Below, piece after piece: positions 7,323-14,847 of a DNA stretch of 53,926 nt (position 1 is its first letter; each line of letters opens with the position of its first letter). The notes beneath the pieces are model-generated. The model was given only the letters and a program-made list of their open reading frames with translations. It did not search any database and had not been told where the DNA came from. The DNA is from Westiellopsis prolifica IICB1 (GTDB lineage: Bacteria; Cyanobacteriota; Cyanobacteriia; Cyanobacteriales; Nostocaceae): positions 2,988,645-3,042,570 of the forward strand of contig NZ_NAPS01000001.1 of the NCBI RefSeq assembly GCF_004323185.1, given 5' to 3'. Position numbers and translations under genes: made by a program.

Positions 7323-7731
7323 GGGACAGTTATCAGTTATCCCTATTTGAAAAAAGAATGCGACAAATACACCATTTGTAGAGACGCGATAAATCGCGTC
7401 TTTAGCCAAGAATGTGTTACAGCATGAGGCGATCACAAAGATAGCTCAACAGGACTTACGCAAGATGTGACCTAAAACCTTATTCTTGCATTCTTGCGTA
7501 GAGGTAATTCATGAATTACCTCTACTTTCATTATGTTTTGCGTAAGTCCTGCTAAAGTTGCCTATCCCATCTTCAGTTTCTCAACAAAGTGAGAAAACTG
7601 ATTAGAAATAGTGTATGATAATCTGTAGAGAAAGACACCCGATTTTTTGAAAAATTTTTTAAAGCGCTTCGCGCAGGAAGAAGAGAAAAGAATAAGAAGT
7701 GTAAAGGGTAAAAGTGCGAGAGGAAAAAGGG
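7323..7731. other. Spacer between the xisI remnant and the kinase gene
   Basis: No gene seen. It holds an AGACGCGAT-AA-ATCGCGTCT palindrome (7383-7402) and the 102-bp MITE-like element at 7450-7551. From 7606 to 7731 only AT-rich and purine-rich sequence is visible, with no recognisable DGR template repeat. Confidence 0.7.
7450..7551. mobile_element. MITE-like element, 102 bp
   Basis: Perfect 14-bp terminal inverted repeats CAGGACTTACGCAA (7450-7463) and TTGCGTAAGTCCTG (7538-7551). A perfect 28-bp palindrome at 7498-7525 lies inside. No coding capacity and no clear target-site duplication. A solitary copy of one end occurs at 5226-5237. Confidence 0.75.
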
Positions 7732-9594
7732 CTAAGAAGTCCTCCCAACGGCACAGACAACACGAAAACCAATATCGAAGTTGAAGCTGCCGCGCCCCGC
7801 CCTATTGTTGCTGCTGCGAGACGCAGAACGGCAGAGTCCAGGATTGTCGTTCCAGGAACAGCCCCGCAGCACCCTTATATAATCGCCACCATCAAGCCAC
7901 GCACTACCGTCTGTCGGCGCTCCCTTGTAACTATTATGATTTTCATCTAGACACCATTCCCATACATTACCACACATATCGTATAAACCGAAAGAGTTTG
8001 GAGGAAATATTCCTACATCTGTTGTTTGTTTACGATATTCACCTTTTGGTGCAGAAGCGTAGGTGAAGTTTCCATTGTAATTTGCTAAAGCAGTGGTAAT
8101 CGTTTCGCCAAAATAAAATGGTGTAATGGTTCCTGCACGAGCTGCATATTCCCATTCTGCTTCACTAGGTAATCTATAAGTGCGTCCTGTCTTGTTACTC
8201 AACTCTTCACAGAATTTTACAGCATCATTCCAAGATACTCGTTCTACAGGTCGTTTTTCCCCCTGAAATCTGGAAGGGTTATTACCCATAATTGCTTGAT
8301 ACTGTGCTTGGGTAACTTCATACTTACCCATGAAAAATCCAGGAACTGTTACTTGATGTTGCGGCCCTTCATTGTCAAATCTTCCTGCTTCCTTTGCTGG
8401 TGAACCCATGAGAAATTTACCATCTGGTATCCGCACCATTTCCAAGGTGAGGCCATTCCCCAAGTTTTCCACAAAGTATTCTGCTTGATGGTCGTCATGT
8501 TTGGTGATGTTTCCTGTTGCATCGACGGTGACGGTTTCAAATGGAAAGGTTTGTAGAGATAGTCCCTGTGAAGTGGCTAACTGTTTTGGGGTTGGCGAAG
8601 ACGTTGGCGAGAACCCTGGTGTATCTGAGACATTGGGATTAGGTTCTGATTTTTTGGAAAGTAACCGTCCTCCCACAACTGCTAAACCAAAACCAGCACC
8701 CACTAAACCCAAGGTTTGAATTATTCTTCGTCGCGGTACTTGTGGGGTTGGAGGTGGAGGAGGTGGTGGTGGAATTAGTATTTGCAGCGCGTCTTGTGCT
8801 GTTTGATAACGCTGACCATGATTAGAGCGTACCATATTGGTTAAAACCCCAGCCAGTCTATCACTGACATTTGTCCACTGCCGCCAGATAACTTCGCCTG
8901 TGGTAGAATCTTCTGGCAATTGATGAGGATTGATTCCTGTCAGTGCTTGGATACCCAACATTCCCACTGCATAAACATCACTACAAAGATTGGGTTTACC
9001 TTTGGCTTGTTCATTTGGCATATAGCCAGGAGTACCAATACAAACTGTAGAAGTTATTTGTCCTTGGCTGATTGTCATTCCTTGAATTTCTTTGACTGCG
9101 CCAAAGTCAATTAGCACTAACTTGCCATCTTGACGACGACGCATGATATTCTGCGGTTTAATATCCCGGTGAATAATTTTGTGTTGGTGAACAACTGCTA
9201 ATACTTCTAAAATTTCCTGTACCAGTTTCACCACTTCTGCTTCACTAAACTGCTTCCCTGGTGTCAGTTCTGTACTTAAGTCATACCCATCAACAAATTC
9301 TTGAACTAAATAAAATTCTCCGTTCTCCTCAAAGTGAGCAAATAACTTGGGAATTTGGTCACTGAGTTGTCCTAAACGGTAAAGAATTTCGGCTTCTCTG
9401 TCAAACAAATCTTTAGCAAATTGCAAAACTTGAGGATTGCGGTTTTGAGGAGAGAGTAGTTTAACAACACACTTCGGTTTGGGATTGGTGGGTATATCTA
9501 AATCTTCTGCCAAATAAGTCTCACCAAATCCACCCTTTCCCAAGAGTCTGATGATTTTGTAGCGATTACGGAGAATTGTGTCAGCCGGAAGCAT
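7732..9594 (-). CDS. Ser/Thr kinase fused to FGE/SUMF1-type (C-type lectin fold) domain; candidate DGR variable protein
   Basis: 620 residues. The kinase domain (about 10-272) has GKGGFGETY (19-27), Lys45, HRDIKPQN (142-149) and DFG (163-165), so it should be active. A run of eight prolines (275-282), a TM helix (about 293-311) and a Ser/Thr/Pro linker lead to an extracytoplasmic FGE-sulfatase type domain (about 375-620) with EMVRIPDGKFLMGS, RLPSEAEWEYAARAG and FGLYDMCGNVWEWC. The final segment (575-620) reads like a DGR variable region: between the fixed VLRGC...W and IGFRVVC blocks, 15 codons all end in C or T. A signalling kinase with a diversifiable extracellular binding domain is inferred. 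Catalytic FGE activity is unlikely for this class. Confidence 0.9.
   Translation of the reverse strand: MLPADTILRNRYKIIRLLGKGGFGETYLAEDLDIPTNPKPKCVVKLLSPQNRNPQVLQFAKDLFDREAEILYRLGQLSDQIPKLFAHFEENGEFYLVQEFVDGYDLSTELTPGKQFSEAEVVKLVQEILEVLAVVHQHKIIHRDIKPQNIMRRRQDGKLVLIDFGAVKEIQGMTISQGQITSTVCIGTPGYMPNEQAKGKPNLCSDVYAVGMLGIQALTGINPHQLPEDSTTGEVIWRQWTNVSDRLAGVLTNMVRSNHGQRYQTAQDALQILIPPPPPPPPTPQVPRRRIIQTLGLVGAGFGLAVVGGRLLSKKSEPNPNVSDTPGFSPTSSPTPKQLATSQGLSLQTFPFETVTVDATGNITKHDDHQAEYFVENLGNGLTLEMVRIPDGKFLMGSPAKEAGRFDNEGPQHQVTVPGFFMGKYEVTQAQYQAIMGNNPSRFQGEKRPVERVSWNDAVKFCEELSNKTGRTYRLPSEAEWEYAARAGTITPFYFGETITTALANYNGNFTYASAPKGEYRKQTTDVGIFPPNSFGLYDMCGNVWEWCLDENHNSYKGAPTDGSAWLDGGDYIRVLRGCSWNDNPGLCRSASRSSNNRAGRGSFNFDIGFRVVCAVGRTS
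7774..7848 (-). other. Candidate DGR variable region (VR) in the kinase-FGE gene
   Basis: Codons for residues 582-584, 587, 592, 594-597 and 602-607 are all NNY: aac, gac, aat, ctc, tct, agc, agc, aac, aat, ggc, agc, ttc, aac, ttc, gat. They are interspersed with fixed codons (tgg, cct, gga, tgc, cgt, gcg, agg, ggg). This is the signature expected when AAY codons in a template repeat are adenine-mutagenised. The invariant block after 7774 (IGFRVVC...) would correspond to the homing (IMH) side. Neither template repeat nor reverse transcriptase was found in the window. Confidence 0.75.
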
Positions 9595-9733
9595 AAATTA
9601 TGACCTGGCACAGAGGATTTGGCTTTGCTGTGCTTATTTTGCCAGATTGTTTTCTATTTGAGCAAGATCAAAACAAGATCCTTAAAAAGCTCCCCGATTT
9701 TTTGAAAAAGTCTGGGAGCTTTGTTCACGACAA

Positions 9734-10012
9734 TAGACCTCTTGCAAAAATATTTTTACCCCACCCTAACCCTAAGCGTAAACGGGGAGGGAACTAAATC
9801 TTCCCCCCGTGAACGCTACGGTGTACACACAAATCCTCTGATCCCCCTAAATCCCCCTTTTTAAGGGGGACTTTGATTCTGATTCCCCCCTTTTTAAGGG
9901 GGGTTAGGGGGGATCAAAACGCCACTAGGCAACTTTATAAGACTTGTGTGTACACCGCAGCCCGTGAACGGGGGGATTGAGGGGGGTTCATTCGACTTTT
10001 GCAAGAGGTCTA
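9734..10012. mobile_element. MITE-like element (279 bp) with nested insertions
   Basis: Perfect 16-bp terminal inverted repeats TAGACCTCTTGCAAAA (9734-9749) and TTTTGCAAGAGGTCTA (9997-10012). Inside lies a second inverted-repeat pair, CGGTGTACACACAA (9819-9832) and TTGTGTGTACACCG (9944-9957). Inside that is a long C-run/G-run palindrome (GATCCCCCTAAATCCCCC type, about 9840-9914). The nesting suggests sequential insertion. No ORF. Confidence 0.75.
9819..9957. mobile_element. Inner MITE-like element (139 bp)
   Basis: Bounded by perfect 14-bp inverted repeats CGGTGTACACACAA and its complement. Its centre is a CCCCC/GGGGG-arm foldback of a type common in cyanobacterial spacers. Confidence 0.65.
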
Positions 10013-10189
10013 AGACTCCCAAAACATTACACTTCATCTTCAGAACCTCAAACTTTGGGTTTGAACCGAGAAACTTCTTAGTTGAAACAAGAAATTTCGA
10101 GTAAATCTTAAGTAGGGCGCGTTAGGCGCTGTCATCATGTTTTTCGTGAAAAATTTAGATCAAAAAAATGCGCCTAATACCATTTCACG

Positions 10190-10366
10190 TTAACTGATAT
10201 CTTGCACCAACCCCGTATCCCGCCTCAGAATTAATTCTGAGGCTAATAACATAAGTCCGTTAAAACTGACTCAAACATCGTCCTAGTCAGGTTTATCTGA
10301 CTTTAGCTATTAGCCAATAAATTTATTTGTTGGCGGGATGAAAAGCTGATGCAAGATATGAGTTAA
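10190..10366. mobile_element. Inverted-repeat element, 177 bp
   Basis: TTAACTGATATCTTGCA (10190-10206) and TGCAAGATATGAGTTAA (10350-10366) are inverted repeats with one mismatch. A palindrome CCTCAGAATT/AATTCTGAGG lies at about 10214-10233. The sequence just left of it (AATACCATTTCACG) matches the end of the element at 3114-3221. Confidence 0.55.
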
Positions 10367-10383
10367 TCAAGATAGACATAAAT

Positions 10384-10419
10384 TTTGTACCAGACGCGAT
10401 ATATCGCGTCTGGTACAAA
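10384..10419. repeat. Perfect 36-bp palindrome of the GTACCAGACGCG family
   Basis: Two 18-bp arms (TTTGTACCAGACGCGATA and its exact complement) with no loop. It is the most perfect member of a family of related palindromes scattered through the spacers. Confidence 0.9.
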
Positions 10420-10452
10420 GCATTGTGCGCTTATCTGAACCGTATTGAGTTA

Positions 10453-11310
10453 TCAGTTAGAACCCAATAAGGTTAATGTTTTCTCTATTTTTTGTTTGTG
10501 TTGGTAATTAGTAATGATTAATTCTTTTCCTTTTGCTGCTCCACTCTGTTTATAGTTATTCATTCCATACTGTAATTCCCATTCACAGACATTCCTTGAT
10601 TGGAAATTATCTCGAATTTGAGGAGAATTATCATACGTTATCAGCCAGTTATGATGACATTTTTTTACTATCTCAGCAAATTGTTGATGGTCAAAATGAA
10701 TATGTAAATTACCTCCTCGACCATAGAGTTTTGATTTTGTCGCCATCAAATAAGGAGGATCTAAAAATAAAAATACGTCTTTTTCTTCTGTGGTTAAAAG
10801 TTGACTGTAATCTAAATTAGTTATTTTTATATCATCTGTGAGAATATTTTCTAATTTTTCTAAACGTTCTATAGAAGAATCAGTAAATCTTTTATGAAAA
10901 GCTTCTTGCGAAAATCCACCAGATTCCACAGTGCCAGAAAAAGTAATTCTATTGAGGACAAAAAAACGCACTGCCCTATCCAGTTCAGTTAAAGTCCTAG
11001 TATCTTCTATACTACTCAATTCTTGAAATAATAATCTACCGTCTGTATATTGATCTTTTATTTGACGGACTTCTTTAACTAGCTGAGGTAAATTTGATTG
11101 AGCAATTTTCCAAAAATAATATAATTCAGGGTTTAAATCGTTAATCCAAAATTTGCGGTCTGGAAACTTTTGTTTGAGATAGATAAATATAGAACCACCC
11201 CCAACAAAAGGTTCGCGAAATTCCGAAAAATTATCTGGGAAGTATTTAATAATTGTATTTAGTGCTTTGGATTTGCCACCAGGGTAACGCAGCGGGCTTT
11301 TGAACATCAT
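10453..11310 (-). CDS. D12-class DNA adenine-N6 methyltransferase (Dam-like)
   Basis: 285 residues from ATG 11310, which places the class motif KSPLRYPGGKSK at the N-terminus as usual; a GTG at 11361 would add 17 residues that run toward a dispersed repeat. Motif I (FREPFVGGGSIF, about 33-44) binds S-adenosylmethionine, and motif IV is LFLDPPYL (about 182-189). The layout is that of the alpha-group Dam/DpnM family, so GATC-type methylation is plausible but unproven. No restriction endonuclease gene is adjacent, so it is probably a solitary methylase. Base composition is more AT-rich than neighbouring housekeeping genes. Confidence 0.92.
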   Translation of the reverse strand: MMFKSPLRYPGGKSKALNTIIKYFPDNFSEFREPFVGGGSIFIYLKQKFPDRKFWINDLNPELYYFWKIAQSNLPQLVKEVRQIKDQYTDGRLLFQELSSIEDTRTLTELDRAVRFFVLNRITFSGTVESGGFSQEAFHKRFTDSSIERLEKLENILTDDIKITNLDYSQLLTTEEKDVFLFLDPPYLMATKSKLYGRGGNLHIHFDHQQFAEIVKKCHHNWLITYDNSPQIRDNFQSRNVCEWELQYGMNNYKQSGAAKGKELIITNYQHKQKIEKTLTLLGSN

Positions 11311-11360
11311 ATATGAATCTGGTTTATCCTCAAAAAATTTCCTTAATTTTGGGCTTTTCA

Positions 11361-11430
11361 CCTTCGTGTCTTGGTGTCTTAGTGGTTAACAAATTCATTT
11401 TTGAAACACTAAGACACTAAGATACCAAGA
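11361..11430. repeat. Dispersed hairpin repeat (CTTGGTGTCTTAGTG type)
   Basis: CTTGGTGTCTTAGTG (11370-11384) is complementary to CACTAAGACACTAAGATACCAAG (11407-11429) apart from a small internal expansion. It lies upstream of the methylase and touches its possible upstream GTG start. Confidence 0.7.
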
Positions 11431-11480
11431 AAAATACATTACACCTTGAAATGGCTAGTCCTAATGCTATAGCGATTTTT

Positions 11481-12656
11481 TCATACCATTTCTCTTCTAT
11501 CTTGTTTATTTTCAAAATGGCGAAATAAAAATATCCAAATTGGGAGGAAACTATTAATAGCAATTAGTCGTATCACATGACCTGCTGTCACAATTTCGAC
11601 ATTATGATCTAGTGTTAAAGCAACTAAAATAATTTCCGCAGATCCTCCTGGTGCTGTTACCAAAAAACAAGTTAACCAGTCCCAAGAGGTTAATTGCATC
11701 GCCAGCAGAGTTGCAGCTACCCCAGCAGCAAGAGTCATTGCAACTGAGATAAAGGCGTATCCTATAGTTCGTTTTTGGAAAGTTGGTTTTTCACCCCAAT
11801 ACTCACCAATAGTAATTCCCAACAGCGTTTGACCCAGTAATTTGGTCAACAGTGGTGGAGTAAAGTAGATATCACCTTCTAAAGGTAACCAATGGAGAAT
11901 TGGATTAAATGTCATTCCGACTAATAATGACGCGAAAAAAGGAGCCGCAGGAATTTTCAATAATTTAGCTATGTAAACTGCTAATGTGCTGATTAACAAT
12001 ACTAACAAAAGTAACTCTAGAGAATATGGCTCGTGAGTAGAGGATATTTGCGGTTGAATAGAGGTATGATTTGTAACTCTGGCTATTAAGGGAATGAGAA
12101 AAACTACGCTTGTGACTCGCAGCGCTTGTACTAAGGCTACCAAAGTTACATTTTTGTTGTAATCTGCTGCAATAGCTGACATTACCCCTACACCACCAGG
12201 AACTGTAGCGAGCATTGATGTCAAAAGATTAGTTTTACTCAAACGAGAATAAATGTAGCCAATACAACCTCCACAGAGCATGAGAAACAGGGTGAGGAAA
12301 ACAAAAACTGGAACACCAGCAATAATATTGGCTAAATTAGCATGGGTATTAGAAGCACCGATAGTCATACCTACCAACATCATTCCCACCTGTCTAGCAG
12401 CGCGGTTAGGTTTAGGCAAATAATTATAAAAAACCCGACATGTCTGGAAGACTAGCGCACCAGAAATGATTCCGCCAAAAATCCAAGCAATAGCGCCAAA
12501 ATTGAAATGAGATAGAACTAAACCAAAGGGTATAGCTAAAATTAACTCTACACTCAGGATGATGAGTTGCTTGATAGATAGCTGTTGTTGCTGAACAACA
12601 GGATTTTCTGTGCTGCTATGCTCTTGATTAGGAACAACAGTTAAACTTTGATTCAT
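11481..12656 (-). CDS. AbrB-family membrane permease (PF05145-type)
   Basis: 391 residues with about ten hydrophobic helices after a soluble N-terminus of about 28 residues. The two homologous halves each contain a conserved glycine-rich re-entrant motif, LATVPGGVGVMSAIAADY (about 147-164) and VTAPGGSAEIILVALTLDH (about 330-348). This is the duplicated signature of the AbrB/ammonia-monooxygenase-like family, unrelated to the AbrB transcription factor. The family's substrates are poorly known. It is separated from the methylase by a 170-bp spacer containing repeats. Confidence 0.88.
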   Translation of the reverse strand: MNQSLTVVPNQEHSSTENPVVQQQQLSIKQLIILSVELILAIPFGLVLSHFNFGAIAWIFGGIISGALVFQTCRVFYNYLPKPNRAARQVGMMLVGMTIGASNTHANLANIIAGVPVFVFLTLFLMLCGGCIGYIYSRLSKTNLLTSMLATVPGGVGVMSAIAADYNKNVTLVALVQALRVTSVVFLIPLIARVTNHTSIQPQISSTHEPYSLELLLLVLLISTLAVYIAKLLKIPAAPFFASLLVGMTFNPILHWLPLEGDIYFTPPLLTKLLGQTLLGITIGEYWGEKPTFQKRTIGYAFISVAMTLAAGVAATLLAMQLTSWDWLTCFLVTAPGGSAEIILVALTLDHNVEIVTAGHVIRLIAINSFLPIWIFLFRHFENKQDRREMV

Positions 12657-13269
12657 TAAAAATTATTCATTTTAAGCGGTTAGTAACCAAACTACCGCGA
12701 TCGCACCACATATGCATCTGTGAATATTGTTATTTGTTGGTTGTTGCTTGGTGGTGATTGGTTGTTAGTGGTTAATTTGTACCCCAATTCAGGTAGGTTG
12801 TTGTGTAAAGGTAGTTTTCTATGATGCACTGAATACGTTCATTAATTTTCCAGTATCCAGTAGTAGTAGAGAGAGCTATTTTCGGCTTTTAACTATCAGT
12901 TTTATGAGAAATTTATCATGAAAAAATAATGAAAGTTACATGAGAATTTTTTCATATTTTTAGTATTAAATGTTAGATAATTTGTAATAAAAAATACATT
13001 TATATAAATGTGTTAAAAATCACATGTTGATCAAAGTAAGCCACAAAAATCTTCAAAAAAAAGGAAATTTTGCAACTATTGCGAATGAAAATCACAATTT
13101 TGTACTTATAAATGTAGTTATATTTATCATAAGTACGCACTTTCTTTCAAGTTAAAAGGAATTTAACATCTGCTTAAATAAGGTATAAAGTTAAGTAAGC
13201 AAAAAATTAAATTATTAACCATACAGTTCAAGTTTGCTAAATCTATTGATTTGCGTCCAATGATCAAAA
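12657..13269. other. 613-bp divergent promoter region
   Basis: Strongly AT-rich spacer between the AbrB-type gene (minus) and the DASS permease (plus). A TTGGTTGTT-rich stretch at about 12731-12775 and one HIP1-like site near 12697 are visible. I see no gene, no tRNA and no clear NtcA-type site. It presumably carries promoters for both flanking genes. Confidence 0.6.
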
Positions 13270-14784
13270 ATGACAAAAGCAACCTCTGGCAAAATAGGCG
13301 GTAGCACAGCTAAATCATCAAGCGTGTGGAGCAACTTTGAAATAAATACAAGTATTAAAGGTACTTCCACCAAAGTTGCGAAGACTCGCAAAAAAGGATT
13401 TAGTTGGGTTGTCAATGCCATACTGCCACTAACGCTGACAACAGTCACTAGCGTGGCTGTCTTACTGCCAGAATCATTGTCCACCAATGCAAGGTTGTCA
13501 TTATTTGCGTTTGCGCTCGCGGTAATTTTGTGGTCAACCACATCTATCAACGCTGCTTTTATTGCTTTAGTGGCAGTAATTTTGCTGGTGTTAACAGGTG
13601 GTGTCCCCCAAGAAAAACTTTATGAATCCTTAGCTTCCGATGTGGTGTGGCTGATGATAGGTGCGTTTATCTTGGGTAGTGCGGTGCAGCAAACTGGTTT
13701 AGCCGCTAGATTTGCTCAACTTGTCGTTTCCCGTGCGCGAACTGTTAGTAGTGTCCTCTGGTTATTGACAACGATGATTATTCCACTGTCTTTCTTTATT
13801 CCCTCAACTTCTGGAAGAGCAGCAGTGGTAATTCCCATCTTTCACAGTATCGCTAATGCTGCCAATGACAAGCGGATTACCAAAGCAATAGCCATACTCA
13901 TGCCAACGGTGATTCTAGTATCCACCATCGGTACAATCATTGCCGCAGGTTCGCACCTTATCGCGAATGACTTGCTTTATCAAATTTCTAAACAACGAAT
14001 TTCTTTTACGGAGTGGGTGGTTTACGGTACACCCTTTGGCATTATCGCCAGCTATATTTCCTGCTGGGTGATTATGCGAATGTTTTTAGACAAAAAGCGC
14101 TTGCAACGTCCCATTACACTACCCCTTTCCAAAAATAAACCCCTTTCCAAAGCAGAATGGGCTACTTTGATAATTGTGGCAATGATGGTAGTACTGTGGC
14201 TAACAGAAAGCTGGCACAAGTTAGAGATAGCCACTGTCACAGTAGTAGGTGCGCTGTTGCTAACTGCACCCAAAATCGGGGTTTTGAAATGGAAAGATGC
14301 ACTGAAAGCCGTTTCCTGGAATTTAATTATCTTTGTTGGTGCGGCATTAGTGTTAGGAAAAGCATTAATCGAGACTGGTGCGGCACAGTGGATTATCGAT
14401 AACCTATTCAGCATCAGCGGTATTGTCAACGCTGAATCTCGCTTGCTGATTTTATTGCTACTGACGCTCATTTGCCTCACTTCCCACATATATATGACAT
14501 CCCATACTGCCCGTGCAGCAGCGTTAGTACCAGCAATTTTGTACCTAGCAACCAGCTTAAAGCTAAATCCGACGGCGGTTTTATTCATTAGCACCGTAGG
14601 GATGGACTACTGTCTCACCTTTCCAGTGAGTTCCAAAGCTTTGTTGATGTTCCAAGAAATCGACGGCGAAACCTACAAAGGAGCAGACTTGCTGCGTCTG
14701 AGTTCAGTTATGCTACTAGTTCACTTAGGGCTAATTTTAATCTTCTACTACGGTTACTGGCGCTGGCTGGGCTTGGCGTTGTAA
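13270..14784 (+). CDS. DASS/SLC13-family anion permease
   Basis: 504 residues. A basic N-terminal tail of about 45 residues is followed by about twelve TM helices. Family landmarks include IGAFILGSAVQQTGLAARFA (about 132-151), the SNT-like segment STSGRAAVVIPI (about 179-190) and the second-half counterpart TSHTARAAALVPAILYLATS (about 413-432). These match the Na+-coupled dicarboxylate/sulfate symporters. The gene is co-directional with a sensor kinase (63 nt downstream) and a glycerate kinase, which suggests the substrate is glycerate or another small organic acid rather than sulfate. This is inference from context. Confidence 0.9.
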   Translation: MTKATSGKIGGSTAKSSSVWSNFEINTSIKGTSTKVAKTRKKGFSWVVNAILPLTLTTVTSVAVLLPESLSTNARLSLFAFALAVILWSTTSINAAFIALVAVILLVLTGGVPQEKLYESLASDVVWLMIGAFILGSAVQQTGLAARFAQLVVSRARTVSSVLWLLTTMIIPLSFFIPSTSGRAAVVIPIFHSIANAANDKRITKAIAILMPTVILVSTIGTIIAAGSHLIANDLLYQISKQRISFTEWVVYGTPFGIIASYISCWVIMRMFLDKKRLQRPITLPLSKNKPLSKAEWATLIIVAMMVVLWLTESWHKLEIATVTVVGALLLTAPKIGVLKWKDALKAVSWNLIIFVGAALVLGKALIETGAAQWIIDNLFSISGIVNAESRLLILLLLTLICLTSHIYMTSHTARAAALVPAILYLATSLKLNPTAVLFISTVGMDYCLTFPVSSKALLMFQEIDGETYKGADLLRLSSVMLLVHLGLILIFYYGYWRWLGLAL

Positions 14785-14847
14785 ATAGTACAAACGCTTC
14801 AAATAGTGCGTTTCTAGAACTTCTAACTCCTATCTTGCGGAGGAAAG

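Larger units (their letters stand above)
9595..10452. other. 858-bp spacer composed largely of nested inverted repeats
   Basis: No gene seen. From left to right: about 130 bp of AT-rich sequence upstream of the kinase start; the MITE-like element 9734-10012 with a second element nested inside; an AAACTT-rich stretch related to 4980-5060; the inverted-repeat element 10190-10366; and a perfect 36-bp palindrome at 10384-10419. Confidence 0.75.

Noticed and set aside
7732-8500. FGE/SUMF1 domain as a true formylglycine-generating enzyme
   Set aside because: It is fused to a kinase, membrane-tethered and has a DGR-like C-terminus; no sulfatase is encoded nearby. A binding role is more likely.
10453-11310. 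Adenine methylase as part of a restriction-modification system
   Set aside because: No endonuclease-like gene lies on either side. The neighbour is a membrane permease.
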